Assembly (NCBI GenBank): GCA_021826035.1
Contig: JAKBBE010000001.1
Location: forward strand, 62,001 to 126,000
Source: Pseudomonadota bacterium
GTDB lineage: Bacteria; Pseudomonadota; Gammaproteobacteria; Steroidobacterales; Steroidobacteraceae
DNA length: 64,000 nt
Direction: 5' to 3'
Position 1 is the stretch's first letter. Each line of letters opens with the position of its first letter. Shown piece by piece: positions 18,113 to 27,204 of this stretch. The notes beneath the pieces are model-generated. The model worked only from the letters and a program-made list of their open reading frames with translations. It searched no databases and was not told where the DNA came from. Both the position numbers and the translations under genes were made by a program.

Positions 18113-19516
18113 ATGAAATCACTCGTGGAACAACTCGCCGCCGCACTCGGCCCGGATGGCGTGCTGCAGGGTGCGGCGGCGCTCGAGGCGCGGGATGCGG
18201 CGCAAACGCGAGGTCTTCGCGTGGATCTTGGAACACCACTGGCGGTGCTGAAGCCGCGCAGCACCGAGGAGGTCGCACGGATTCTCACCCTGGTGCACGC
18301 GGCCGGTCAGCCGGTCGTTCCCTGGGGCGGCTGCACGGGTTTGGTGGACGGCTCGGCAGCCGACGGCGCTCTGGCGCTGTCGCTCGAGCGCATGAACGCC
18401 ATCGAGCAAATCGATGAGACGAACCGGGTGATGCGCGTGCAGGCCGGCTGCATCCTGCAGAATGCCTGCGAGGCGGCCGATGCTCGCGGCCTGCTGCTGC
18501 CGCTGGATCTCGGGGCGCGTGGCTCGGCGAGCATCGGCGGGGTCATCGCCACCAACGCCGGGGGCAACCGGGTGCTGCGCTGGGGCATGACCCGGGACAT
18601 GGTGCTCGGGCTCGAGGCGGTGCTCGCCGACGGCACCGTGATCAGTTCTCTGAACACGCTGATCAAGAACAATGCCGGCTATGACCTGAAGCAGCTGTTC
18701 ATTGGCGCTGAGGGCACGCTCGGCGTGGTCACGCGCGCAGTGCTGCGGCTGCGCCCGCGTCCGCTCAGTGAGAACGTCGCGTTGCTCGCGGTGGATGCGT
18801 TCGCGCATCTGCCCCGACTGCTCGCCCGCCTTGAGCGCGAGTTGGCCGGCTCGCTGTCCTCGTTCGAGGTGATGTGGGAGTCGTTCTACCGTCTCGTGAC
18901 CACGGCGCCGGCGCTGGGTCGTGCGGTGCTCGCGCACGGACACCCATTCTACGTACTCGTGGAGACCCGCGGCGTCAGCGTGCAGGCGGACGCCGAACGC
19001 TTCGAGAACGTGCTGGCCGAAGCGCTCGAGGCCGGTGAGGTTGCCGATGCGGTCATTGCCAAGTCCGATCTGGAGCGCCGGGCGATGTGGAACCTGCGCG
19101 ATGACGTGCCGCAGGTCACGCGCGACGGCCCGGTAGCCGCTTTCGACGTCAGCCTGAAGATCGAGGATATGCCGGGCTACCTGCACGAGGTGCACCAGTC
19201 GCTGAAGGCGCGCTGGGGTGCGGCGTGCCGCTTCGTCGTGTGGGGTCATCTCGGCGACGGAAACCTGCACGTGATGGTCGGTCTGCCGGAAGAATCCGCG
19301 CAGATGCACGAGGCGATCGAAGCGTTGGTGTATGAACCGCTCGGCCGGCGTGCCGGCGCCTCGATCTCTGGCGAACACGGCATCGGGTTGCAGAAGCGCC
19401 GTTACCTGTCGCTGTCACGCAGCCCGGAGGAAATCGCCCTGATGCGCACGCTGAAGCAGGCCCTTGATCCGCGCAACATCCTCAATCCGGGCAAGATCCT
19501 GACCGAGACGATCTGA
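18113..19516 (+). CDS. FAD-linked 2-hydroxyacid oxidase (GlcD/D-lactate dehydrogenase family)
   Basis: This 467-residue flavoprotein has an N-terminal FAD-binding domain (VVPWGGCTGLVDGSA, IATNAGGNRVLRWGMTRD) and the C-terminal FAD-oxidase domain with the metal/substrate motif GHLGDGNLH and ISGEHGIG. Relatives oxidise D-lactate, glycolate or D-2-hydroxyglutarate. ATG 18113 has GGAG upstream and begins the conserved protein; the frame extends to 18020 but that part is not conserved-looking. TATAAT at 18074-18079 could be its -10. It converges on the FMN oxidase gene. Possible substrates made here are lactate from rhamnose/fucose or glycolate from a RuBisCO-like-protein route. Confidence 0.87.
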   Translation: MKSLVEQLAAALGPDGVLQGAAALEARDAAQTRGLRVDLGTPLAVLKPRSTEEVARILTLVHAAGQPVVPWGGCTGLVDGSAADGALALSLERMNAIEQIDETNRVMRVQAGCILQNACEAADARGLLLPLDLGARGSASIGGVIATNAGGNRVLRWGMTRDMVLGLEAVLADGTVISSLNTLIKNNAGYDLKQLFIGAEGTLGVVTRAVLRLRPRPLSENVALLAVDAFAHLPRLLARLERELAGSLSSFEVMWESFYRLVTTAPALGRAVLAHGHPFYVLVETRGVSVQADAERFENVLAEALEAGEVADAVIAKSDLERRAMWNLRDDVPQVTRDGPVAAFDVSLKIEDMPGYLHEVHQSLKARWGAACRFVVWGHLGDGNLHVMVGLPEESAQMHEAIEALVYEPLGRRAGASISGEHGIGLQKRRYLSLSRSPEEIALMRTLKQALDPRNILNPGKILTETI

Positions 19517-19534
19517 CGGGTACGGCCGGCGGCG

Positions 19535-20725
19535 CTAGGCGATGCCGCCCGGGCCGCGCAGCAGGTGCGGACCCAGATCGCGCACGCTGCGACAGCTCAA
19601 TTGCCCGAGTACCCGATCGAGTTCGATGCTGAGCATCTGCAGGGCGCACCCAACGCCCTGCTCGCCCGCCGCAGCGAGTCCGTAGAGCGTCGCCCGTCCG
19701 AGCAGCACCGCATCGGCCCCGAGCGCGAGCGCCTTAGCAATGTCGGTGCCGCGGCGAAAACCGCTGTCGATCAAGACGCGCAGACGTCCGCCGACCGCGG
19801 CCACGATCTCTGGAAGGACCTCGATGGGCGCGATGCACGAGTCGAGTTGCCGTCCGCCGTGATTGGTCAGAACGATCCCGTCGCAACCGAGCTCGGCGGC
19901 CTTGTGCGCATCAGCCGCCGTCAGCACACCTTTGATCAGCAACTGGCGCGGCCAATGCTCGCGCACCCAGGCAATGTCCTCCCACGCGAGCGTCGGGGCG
20001 AACATCTGCGGGATGATGGTGCTGCCGCCGACGGCGGTCGCTGCGCCCGGCGGCAGAAACGTCTCGATGTTGCGAAAACGCGGCATGCCCTGCCGCAACA
20101 GCACTTGGGTCAGCCAGTGCGGGTGCCGCAGGACATCGAGCGCCGCGCGCAGTCGAGGCCGCCCGGGACTGCTGTAATTGCGCTTGTCCCACTCGCGACT
20201 GCCGAACACGTTCGCATCAGTCGTGAACAGCAGCGCCTCGTAGCCGTTCGCGGCGGCCCGATGCATGATGTCCTCGGCGATGACACGGTTGCGCATCACG
20301 TACAACTGCATCCAGAGTCGTCCGCCGGCCTGCCGGGCGACGTCCTCGAGGAGCGTCGTAGAGACCGTGCTCAGCGTGAAGGGAATCCCCGCCGCCGCCG
20401 CGGCTCGCGCCAGCGCCACGTCCCCTTGTGGGTGCAGCATGCCGTTCAAACCGGTCGGCGCGATCGCGAAGGGCGCATGCATCGGCGTACCGAACAGCTC
20501 CGTCGCCAGAGTGCGGCCCTCGGTGGGCACGAGCGTTGGCGGCACGAACTTCAGGGCCGCGAACGCCGCCCGGTTGCCGCGCAGGGTCGCTTCGTCTTCG
20601 GCACCGCCTTCGACGTATTCGAAGGCGAAGCCCGGCACGCTACGCCGGGCCACCTCGCGCAGGTCGGCGATGTTCAAAACCGCGCGGAGATTCCGACCGG
20701 TGAAGGGCCGGCGTTTCCAGGGCAT
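19535..20725 (-). CDS. FMN-dependent alpha-hydroxyacid dehydrogenase (L-lactate dehydrogenase family)
   Basis: This 396-residue FMN enzyme folds as a TIM barrel. Seen are the N-terminal FEYVEGGAEDE motif, the FMN contact FAIAPTGLNGM, the LWMQLYV strand, the catalytic histidine in LTNHGGRQLD, the arginine in IDSGFRRGTD, and GADAVLLGRATLYG. The family oxidises L-lactate, mandelate or glycolate and delivers electrons to quinone or oxygen. It is the last gene of the minus-strand unit that starts at 29844, 47 bases after the SDR. L-lactate is the product of the rhamnose and fucose diketo routes, so an LldD-like role is plausible. Confidence 0.88.
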   Translation of the reverse strand: MPWKRRPFTGRNLRAVLNIADLREVARRSVPGFAFEYVEGGAEDEATLRGNRAAFAALKFVPPTLVPTEGRTLATELFGTPMHAPFAIAPTGLNGMLHPQGDVALARAAAAAGIPFTLSTVSTTLLEDVARQAGGRLWMQLYVMRNRVIAEDIMHRAAANGYEALLFTTDANVFGSREWDKRNYSSPGRPRLRAALDVLRHPHWLTQVLLRQGMPRFRNIETFLPPGAATAVGGSTIIPQMFAPTLAWEDIAWVREHWPRQLLIKGVLTAADAHKAAELGCDGIVLTNHGGRQLDSCIAPIEVLPEIVAAVGGRLRVLIDSGFRRGTDIAKALALGADAVLLGRATLYGLAAAGEQGVGCALQMLSIELDRVLGQLSCRSVRDLGPHLLRGPGGIA

Positions 20726-20772
20726 GGGTGCTCGCTCCGAGTGCTGAGGGTCAAGAGGGCCGGCCTATCGGT

Positions 20773-21513
20773 TCAGATGCTCCAACCACCGTCGATTACG
20801 TGGATCTGGCCGGTCGTGTAGCGGGCGGAAGCCAAATACACCACCAGATCGGCGATCTCCTCCGGCCGGCCGATACGGCCAATCGGCTGGCGCGCGATGA
20901 ACGCCGCGCGGGTCTGCTCATAATCGCCCCGGGCGCGCAGGCGCTCCTCCAAGGACGGGGTCTGCACGGTGCCGGGGCAGATGGCATTGCAGCGAATTCC
21001 CTGGCTGACGAAATCCGCCGCTACCGATTTGGTCAGCCCGATCACGGCCGCTTTGGTCGTCCCGTAGACGCACCTCACCGGTACGCCTTTGACACTGCTC
21101 GCCACCGAGGCCATGTTGATGATGCTGCCCTCGGCACGCTCGAGCATTCCGGGAAGCACGGCGCGGATGATACGGTACATCGCCTTGACGTTCAGTTCGT
21201 AGGCGAAATCCAAATCCGCCTCGCTGCTCTCGAGAATCGTACCGTGGTGCACACAGCCGGCGCAGTTGAACAGGATGTCGACGGCGCCCGCACGAGCAAC
21301 AGTCGCGCTGATGCTCTCCGCGGCACGTACGTCCATGCGACAAGTGTCGATGCCGTGCCCGGCGAGCGACTGGAGTTTCGCTTCGTCGATGTCGGTAGCG
21401 AGCACATGCGCGCCTGCGGCCGCGAGCGCTAAAGCGCTCGCGCGGCCAATGCCCTGGGCGGCAGCCGTCACGAGCGCGCGTTTGCCGTGCAGGGAGAGTG
21501 AGGTGTTGGACAT
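20773..21513 (-). CDS. SDR oxidoreductase, 2-keto-3-deoxy-L-fuconate dehydrogenase-like
   Basis: This 246-residue short-chain dehydrogenase has an altered cofactor loop TAAAQGIGRA, an acidic NAD-type residue in ATDIDEAKL, NCAGCVHHG, and the Ser/Tyr/Lys centre (MASVASSVKG, VYGTTKAAV). It resembles the DHRS6/2-keto-3-deoxy-L-fuconate dehydrogenase group known from Xanthomonas, which oxidises C4 of 2-keto-3-deoxy sugar acids. It sits in the ten-gene minus unit, 24 bases after the Gfo/Idh gene. In this setting it could also act on the unknown sugar handled by the RuBisCO-like protein across the divergent promoter. The SDR class is certain, the substrate is not. Confidence 0.78.
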   Translation of the reverse strand: MSNTSLSLHGKRALVTAAAQGIGRASALALAAAGAHVLATDIDEAKLQSLAGHGIDTCRMDVRAAESISATVARAGAVDILFNCAGCVHHGTILESSEADLDFAYELNVKAMYRIIRAVLPGMLERAEGSIINMASVASSVKGVPVRCVYGTTKAAVIGLTKSVAADFVSQGIRCNAICPGTVQTPSLEERLRARGDYEQTRAAFIARQPIGRIGRPEEIADLVVYLASARYTTGQIHVIDGGWSI

Positions 21514-21537
21514 GATCAGGTCTCGGAAGGTCTGGGG

Positions 21538-22608
21538 TCAGGATTGTGGAACCGGTGTCGCCGGCGATTCGTTGGACTGGTAGCACGCTTCGACCAGCGC
21601 CATGGTGTGCCAGGCATCCTCGACCGAGGTGCGCAGCACATCGTCCTCACCGCTTGCAAAGCGCTGCAGGTTGGACATCGTGCCGATGAACGCATCGGGA
21701 AACCACGCACCATCGAGCGGCACCGCCTGCCAGGGACCGCCGCGGGGCGCGAGCCACAGGGCATCCGGCTCCCCGCGCGGATAGTTCAGCAGCAGACCGA
21801 GCTTCGTAAGCGCCGCGCCGTGCTCACCCTCGATGCGGAAGGTTGCGTCCTGAAACTGGCCGCCGAAGTCGTGATGGTGATTGATCGAAAGCGTCACCCG
21901 TCGCTCCGGACCGTAATCGAGAATGGCGCTGGTGCGAGTCTGCGCGAGCGCACTGCCTGGGTAGTGGTACGTTCGCGCCAGCACTCCGCGCGGCTCGCCG
22001 GCGAGTGCGCGGATTGTGTCGAGATAATGAATTGAGTGCGAGACGATCTCGACGCGCGGATTCGGCACGAGGTGTGGGAACAGTTCCCACGGTGTCAGCA
22101 GACTGAGGTGTACCTCGATATCGATGAGGCGGCCCAGAAGTCCCTCGGCCGCGGCGGCGGCCACGGCCTCCATCATCGGTGCGAAACGCAACTGGAAGTT
22201 GACCGCCGCAATAAGTCTTCGCTCGCGGCAGATGGCGCGAATAGCCGTAGCCTGCGTCAAGTCGAGTCCGAGCGGCTTTTGGATCAGCACTGGCGCGCCA
22301 GAGGGCAGCGCTGCGAGAATCGCCCGCTGCGCCACCGGCGGAGCCGCAACATCGAACACGCACTCCGGGATGGCGGCGGCCTCCTCGATGGAGCGGCACA
22401 CCCGCTCTATGCCCCAGCGCGCCGCGATGGTGCGCGCCTTGGCGCCGTCGACATCGAACACGCCCGCCACGGCAAACCCTGCCTTGCGATACGCCGGCAG
22501 ATGCGCATCATTGACGATCCCGCCGGTGCCGATGATGACGATGGGACGCGGCGCGCTTGGGCGCGGGTGGTGTTGGCGCAATACTGTGGGTGGCCAGGGG
22601 CGGCTCAC
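21538..22608 (-). CDS. Gfo/Idh/MocA-family oxidoreductase
   Basis: This 356-residue NAD(P)-dependent sugar oxidoreductase has an N-terminal Rossmann motif (IVIIGTGGIVNDAHLPAYRK), the family lysine in IQKPLG (the usual EKP is QKP here), and a C-terminal mixed-sheet domain with SHSIHYLDTIRAL supplying the catalytic histidine. The start is GTG 22608, overlapping the stop of the upstream solute-binding-like gene by four bases (GTGA). Members oxidise free sugars, inositols or sugar lactones; known D-apiose dehydrogenases are in this family as I recall it. That makes it a candidate first oxidation step for the substrate of the facing RuBisCO-like-protein operon. Confidence 0.85.
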   Translation of the reverse strand: MSRPWPPTVLRQHHPRPSAPRPIVIIGTGGIVNDAHLPAYRKAGFAVAGVFDVDGAKARTIAARWGIERVCRSIEEAAAIPECVFDVAAPPVAQRAILAALPSGAPVLIQKPLGLDLTQATAIRAICRERRLIAAVNFQLRFAPMMEAVAAAAAEGLLGRLIDIEVHLSLLTPWELFPHLVPNPRVEIVSHSIHYLDTIRALAGEPRGVLARTYHYPGSALAQTRTSAILDYGPERRVTLSINHHHDFGGQFQDATFRIEGEHGAALTKLGLLLNYPRGEPDALWLAPRGGPWQAVPLDGAWFPDAFIGTMSNLQRFASGEDDVLRTSVEDAWHTMALVEACYQSNESPATPVPQS

Positions 22609-23795
22609 TGAAGAATCTCCTCAAGCCGTCGTTGCGTCTCGTTCAACAGCGAGCGGCTCGACTCCTCGGTATCGAGTGCGCGCGCCAGCAGTTCGTCGAT
22701 GACGTGAGACGCTTCCGCGAGCCGCGGGTGCAGCGGCAGCTCTCGGGCGTGCCCGTGCAGGCCTTCGAGTTGGTGGTAGAACGGAATCATTTGATTCACT
22801 TGTGCATCGGCCCACGTGGAGCGGCGCACTCCGATCGCCCCTTCCAGAGTCGTCAGCTTGTCCATCGGCGCCGTGGCGAGGTGGCGCAGGAACGCCCACG
22901 CGAGCGACTTCTGGGTCGAACCGGCCGCGAGCGCGATTACCCAGAACACGTTGAGCGAGACGCTGCGGCCGCCGAGTCCCTGTGGCAGCGGGGCGATCGC
23001 AACACGATCACGGACCGCACTGCCTTCCCAGCGCTGGGCGAGTGCGGCGAATCCGAACCAATTCGCCATCAGCGCCACCCGGCCAGCGCAGAAGAGCAGC
23101 CCCGACTTGACGCTATCGAGGGCGCGCGCACCGGGGACAATCGCCGCCGAATCGCCGGCCAAGTGCCGCATGAACTCGAGCGCCGCCTCAGCTGGGGCGC
23201 TGCACAGCTGCGGGCGTGCACCCGGGCCGAACGGTTCACCGCCTCGCGACCAGACTTGGATGCAAAAATCGTAAAAGCCGTTGTGCCCGTCGGGAAAGAG
23301 CGCGAGGACCGTCCCGGAGAGACCGCGCGCAGGATCGTGCAACGCGCGGGCAACGGTGTGGAACTGTTCCCACGTGCGCGGCACCTCAAGGTCCGCAGCC
23401 TCGAGCAGATCCTTGCGGTAGATGAGACACTGCGGACCGTCGTGATACGGCATGCCCCAGAAACCACCTGCGAAATCCTGCAACGTGACCAGCGAGGGGC
23501 TCCAGGCGTGTGGAAAATCGCTGATCGGTGCTCGCATCTGGTAGGGACGCAGGTTCTCGATGGCGCCCGCGGCATGCGCCTCGGCGAGCCAATCGGTGCA
23601 GAGAAAGGCCAGATCGATCGACCCATCGCGCAACGACGGCTGCGCCAAGAGCCGTGCATGCAGCTCGTTCAGCTCGAGCGCCTCGATCTCGAGTTGCGGT
23701 GCGCCACCGACGGTACGCGCGAAATCGTCGAACTGCCGGCGGATCGCCGCTTCGAACGGGTCGAACTTACGAACTGCTATGCGGAGCGGACGCAT
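22605..23795 (-). CDS. Solute-binding-protein-like, no signal peptide
   Basis: This 396-residue protein has the fold pattern of family-1 solute-binding proteins (GFWGMPYHDGPQCLIYRKDLLEA, GRVALMANWFGFAAL, TWADAQVNQMIPFYHQLEGL). It begins directly with MRPLRIAVRKFDPFEAA, with no signal peptide, lipobox or membrane segment. Its start lies inside the end of the IclR gene (29-base overlap), and its stop overlaps the Gfo/Idh start, so expression is coupled. An RbsBAC-type importer with its own binding protein is encoded upstream, so this copy has no dedicated permease. It may be a cytoplasmic binding protein, sensor or chaperone. A later internal start would not reveal a signal either. Confidence 0.78.
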   Translation of the reverse strand: MRPLRIAVRKFDPFEAAIRRQFDDFARTVGGAPQLEIEALELNELHARLLAQPSLRDGSIDLAFLCTDWLAEAHAAGAIENLRPYQMRAPISDFPHAWSPSLVTLQDFAGGFWGMPYHDGPQCLIYRKDLLEAADLEVPRTWEQFHTVARALHDPARGLSGTVLALFPDGHNGFYDFCIQVWSRGGEPFGPGARPQLCSAPAEAALEFMRHLAGDSAAIVPGARALDSVKSGLLFCAGRVALMANWFGFAALAQRWEGSAVRDRVAIAPLPQGLGGRSVSLNVFWVIALAAGSTQKSLAWAFLRHLATAPMDKLTTLEGAIGVRRSTWADAQVNQMIPFYHQLEGLHGHARELPLHPRLAEASHVIDELLARALDTEESSRSLLNETQRRLEEILQ

Positions 23796-24600
23796 CGTGC
23801 GCTTCCTCTTCCGGCTTCAGGCCCGCGTGCACGGCGATCACCTCCGCACAGGTGTGCAGCGCCGGGAGCATGGTCTCGAGGCTTGGCCCGTTCTTCTCCT
23901 TCAGTGTCGCGATGGTGAGCGCGGCTTTGATCGACGAGCCGGGCGCGCCGACCGGCACGCCGATGTCCAGCCCACCGACGAAGCGCTCGCCCTCGGAGCG
24001 TTCGTAGCCGCGCGCGCGGATGGCCGCCAGGCGCTTGAGGAACTGGGTGCGTGCCGCGGGCTTCTCGCGCCGCCACTCCAGGTCGTGCGTCAGCAGCTCT
24101 TCACAAGCCTCGCTCGACATGTTTGCCAGCAGCACTCGTCCAGAGGTGGTGTGCATCGGGGAGTGCTGCGAGCCCACTTCGACCGACAGGCGGAACGGCT
24201 TGGGGCTCTCCTCCTGGGCGAGCACCAGCACCCGCTCGCGGTGCAGCACCGAGAGATGGCAGGATTCACGCAGGTCCTCGGCCAGCCCGCGCATCAACGG
24301 CTGAGCCGCCTTGAGCAAGACTTCGTACGGGGAGTGCGTGCGCGAGAGCTCGAACAGCTTCAGCGTCAGCGAATAGGCACCAGTGGTGGGGTCACGTCGC
24401 AGATAGCCGCGACTTTCCAGGCAGGCGAGCATTCGGAAGATCTCCCCCGCCTGGCGGTTCAGCGCACGTGCCAGCTGTGCCTGCGTGAGGGGCACGGCCT
24501 GATCGGACAGGTATTCGAGTACGTCGAGACCCTTCTCGAGTGCCGGCACCGAGTATTTGGTGCGACGCTCCTCAAGATCAAGCAGCCTATCGTTGGTCAT
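23767..24600 (-). CDS. IclR-family transcriptional regulator
   Basis: This 277-residue regulator has an N-terminal winged helix (ALEKGLDVLEYLSDQAVPLT, QLARALNRQAGEIFRMLACLESRGYL) and the IclR effector domain (SCHLSVLHRERVLVLAQE, MHTTSGRVLLANM, DIGVPVGAPGSSIKAALTIA). ATG 24600 is fixed by a near-perfect AAAGGAGG ribosome site seven bases upstream. It lies inside the minus unit, 16 bases after the permease stop, so it is likely autoregulated. It probably binds the divergent promoter region at 29845-29945, which drives both this unit and the RuBisCO-like-protein operon. Confidence 0.92.
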   Translation of the reverse strand: MTNDRLLDLEERRTKYSVPALEKGLDVLEYLSDQAVPLTQAQLARALNRQAGEIFRMLACLESRGYLRRDPTTGAYSLTLKLFELSRTHSPYEVLLKAAQPLMRGLAEDLRESCHLSVLHRERVLVLAQEESPKPFRLSVEVGSQHSPMHTTSGRVLLANMSSEACEELLTHDLEWRREKPAARTQFLKRLAAIRARGYERSEGERFVGGLDIGVPVGAPGSSIKAALTIATLKEKNGPSLETMLPALHTCAEVIAVHAGLKPEEEAHDASAPHSSS

Positions 24601-24616
24601 GCAACCTCCTTTCGCC

Positions 24617-25663
24617 TCAGAGGACGGCCGACTGGGATTGTGCCTGATGGGCCTGCGGTACGCCGGGCGGCGGATCTTCGGGGCGGTCCCGCACTCGGCG
24701 CGTACGCCCACCCACCGTGTAGATCGCCGCCGCGCCGATCAGCACGGTGCCTTCGATCAAGCCTTGGTAATTCGCGCCCAGATTCAGCACGTTAAAGCCA
24801 TTGGTGAGGGCATATAGAACGAGTGCCCCGGCCACGGTCTTCAGCACACTGCCGGCGCCACCGAAGAGCGAAGTGCCGCCCAGGATCGCCGCGGCGATGA
24901 CCGTGAGCTCCTCACCCTGCAGCGCCGTGGGGTTCATTGCGCCGAACCGCGAGGCATACAGCACCCCGGCGAAGCCGGCCGCGAGCGCAGAGAAGACGAA
25001 GGCGCCGAGTTTGTAGGCCCGCACATTGATGCCGGCCAGACGCGCCGCCTCGGCATTACCACCTGCGGCATAGATGCGCCGGCCGGTGACGGTGAAGTGC
25101 AGCACCAGCCAGGTGATGAGGGTAAATCCCGCCATGTACAGAATCGGCAGCGGCAGTCCGAGTGCTCGGCCGCTCTCGAAATGCGTCATAGCCGCGAGCG
25201 AACCAGCGGTGCCCACCATCAGCGATCGGTCATTGGTGACCACCAGCACCAGGCCACGGATCGCGGTCAGCGTACCGAGCGTGACGATGAAGGCGTTGAT
25301 ACCGACCAGCTCGACCATAGCGCCATTGAGTGCCCCGAGCGCTCCGGCAGCCGCGAGTGACAGCGCCATTGCACCCCAGAACCCCGCATGATCGATGGTG
25401 AGAATGTTGACGGCGGCGGCAAGCGCTGCGACTGAGGCGACCGACAGATCGAAATTTCCGGTGATCAACACCACCGTCATCGCCACGCCCATGATCGCCA
25501 CCGGTGCGGTCTGATACAGAATGTTGATGAGATTGACCGGATTCAGATAGTTCGGCCGCCCGAGCATGGCGGTGATCACCGTCAGCGTCCCGACCAGAAT
25601 CAGCAGCGCGTAGTACACACCGGCTTCGCGCAATCCCAACATGCCTCGCATCATTCCCCCCAA
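24617..25663 (-). CDS. Sugar ABC transporter permease, RbsC type
   Basis: This 348-residue inner-membrane permease belongs to the ribose/xylose-type importer family. Many hydrophobic helices are visible, together with family motifs VLITGNFDLSVASVAALAA, GINAFIVTLGTLTAIRGLVL, and GRRIYAAGGNAEAARLAGINV followed by GGTSLFGGAGSV. It follows the ATPase gene after four bases and precedes the IclR gene. The unusual C-terminal tail is Pro/Gln-rich (PPPGVPQAHQAQ). With the ATPase and the periplasmic protein it forms a complete importer for a monosaccharide or small polyol. Confidence 0.93.
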   Translation of the reverse strand: MGGMMRGMLGLREAGVYYALLILVGTLTVITAMLGRPNYLNPVNLINILYQTAPVAIMGVAMTVVLITGNFDLSVASVAALAAAVNILTIDHAGFWGAMALSLAAAGALGALNGAMVELVGINAFIVTLGTLTAIRGLVLVVTNDRSLMVGTAGSLAAMTHFESGRALGLPLPILYMAGFTLITWLVLHFTVTGRRIYAAGGNAEAARLAGINVRAYKLGAFVFSALAAGFAGVLYASRFGAMNPTALQGEELTVIAAAILGGTSLFGGAGSVLKTVAGALVLYALTNGFNVLNLGANYQGLIEGTVLIGAAAIYTVGGRTRRVRDRPEDPPPGVPQAHQAQSQSAVL

Positions 25664-25667
25664 TCGA

Positions 25668-27197
25668 TCAACAGGCCTGCGGTCTATCCTCAGGCCCGGA
25701 CCGGCGGCGGCCTACGCCGGCCGCCAGCCGAATCAGCTCTTGTTCGTCCGTATCAGCGGCCAAACGTTCCGCGACGATCGCTCCCTGGCGCATCACGAGG
25801 ATGCGATCGGCTTCCTCGAGCAGTAATTTCAGTTCCGAGTCGACCAGGATCACGGCGACCCCCTCGGCCGCGAGTGCGCGAACTTGGTCGAGGATCTCCG
25901 CCTTGGCACCGATGTCGATACAGGCAGTGGGCTCATCGAGCAGCAGCAGCCGCACCGGTCCGCACAACCAGCGCGCCACGCTCACTTTCTGGGCATTACC
26001 GCCGGACAGATCCCCTGGTACGGCATGCACGTCGGGCGTCTTGATGCGCAAACGCCGGATTGCGGCGGCGGCGGCTGACTGCTCGGCGCGCGTGCGGGGA
26101 ATCATGCCCCAACGCGAAAAGCGCCCGAGATGCGCGAGGGTCATGTTCTGCCACAGCGCCATCCCCGGCACCAGCGCCTGAGTGGCGCGGTCCTCGGGGG
26201 CCAAAGCGATGCCGGCGCGCACGGCGGCGACTGGGGATCGCTCCACGCGGCGACCGTGCACGCGCACCTCGCCGCGCGCATTGCGGTCGGCGCCGAAAAT
26301 GGCGTGCAGCAGCTCGCTGCGCCCGGCGCCCAGGAACCCGGCGATACCGAGCACCTCACCGGCACGCACCACAAAGCTGCAGGGCGCCAAACGGCCCGGG
26401 GAACGCAGGCGATCGATCTCAGCGACGTTGCACGCGCTGGCCGCGACGGCACGTTTCGCAACACGCTCAAAGCTGCGCCCGGCGATGGCATCGGCCAGAA
26501 CGTGCTCGTCGATCGAGCGCGTCTCGGAGGTGAGAACGGCGGCACCGTCGCGCAGCACTGTCACAGCGTCGGTGAGCGCGAGCACCTCGTCCAAAAAATG
26601 TGTCACCAACAGGATCGCGCGGCCCTCGGCGGCCAGGCGGCGGATGGCACCGTGTACGATCTGCCGTTGCGGTGCGGCGAGCGAAGCGGTCGGTTCGTCC
26701 ATGACGATGAGCTGCGCCTCGGCGGCAAGCGCCTGGAGGAGTCCAACCATCTGGCGCGCACCGATCGGCAGCGCCGCAAGCGGCTGATCGGGCGGCAGGT
26801 GATAGCCAAGTGCATCCATGAGCGCAGCGAGCCGGCGCCTCTGGGCGCGGTCGCGCCGCGCCCAACCGTCCTCTGCGAGGAACACATTCTCGAGCACCGA
26901 GAGTGTGCCAACGAGTGGGATCTGTTGATGCAGCGTCGCGATGCCGGCGGCGCGCGCCTGGGCCGGATGGCGCCAGTGCTCTGGGCGGCCCTTCCACAAA
27001 ATACGGCCGGCGGTGGCTTCAGTCGCACCGCTGAGGATGCGGATCAGGGTGGACTTGCCGGCACCGTTGGCGCCGAGCAACCCGTGGACGGTGCCGGACC
27101 CGACGACTAACTCTACCTCGCGCAGCGCCGCAGTGCCGTTCGGATACACCTTGGCGAGGTGTTCGAGTCTGAGCAGCGGCTGCGTGGCAGGAGGCAT
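25668..27197 (-). CDS. Sugar ABC transporter ATPase, RbsA type (two nucleotide-binding domains)
   Basis: This protein of about 509 residues has two fused ATPase domains. The first shows Walker A GANGAGKST, a relaxed signature LPIGARQMV (usual for RbsA) and Walker B LIVMDEPTASL. The second has a degenerate P-loop region (GFLGAGRSELL), an intact LSGGNAQKVSVARWL signature and LLLLDEPTACIDIGAKAEI. ATG 27197 starts the conserved MPPATQPLLRLEHLAKVYP; the frame is open to 27278 but overlaps the binding-protein gene. It sits seven bases after that gene. It energises the RbsC-type permease. Confidence 0.92.
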   Translation of the reverse strand: MPPATQPLLRLEHLAKVYPNGTAALREVELVVGSGTVHGLLGANGAGKSTLIRILSGATEATAGRILWKGRPEHWRHPAQARAAGIATLHQQIPLVGTLSVLENVFLAEDGWARRDRAQRRRLAALMDALGYHLPPDQPLAALPIGARQMVGLLQALAAEAQLIVMDEPTASLAAPQRQIVHGAIRRLAAEGRAILLVTHFLDEVLALTDAVTVLRDGAAVLTSETRSIDEHVLADAIAGRSFERVAKRAVAASACNVAEIDRLRSPGRLAPCSFVVRAGEVLGIAGFLGAGRSELLHAIFGADRNARGEVRVHGRRVERSPVAAVRAGIALAPEDRATQALVPGMALWQNMTLAHLGRFSRWGMIPRTRAEQSAAAAAIRRLRIKTPDVHAVPGDLSGGNAQKVSVARWLCGPVRLLLLDEPTACIDIGAKAEILDQVRALAAEGVAVILVDSELKLLLEEADRILVMRQGAIVAERLAADTDEQELIRLAAGVGRRRSGPEDRPQAC

Positions 27198-27204
27198 CGG
27201 CAGG

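Noticed and set aside
18119..19378. 419-codon open frame antisense to the GlcD-type oxidase
   Set aside because: No family resemblance; His/Arg/Gln-rich, as expected for the antisense of a GC-rich gene. The plus-strand gene has clear FAD motifs.
19565..20821. 418-codon open frame antisense to the FMN oxidase
   Set aside because: No domain; the FMN oxidase on the other strand has all catalytic motifs.
22557..23918. 453-codon open frame antisense to the signal-less binding-like gene
   Set aside because: Arg/Glu-rich shadow sequence with no signal, domain or ribosome site.
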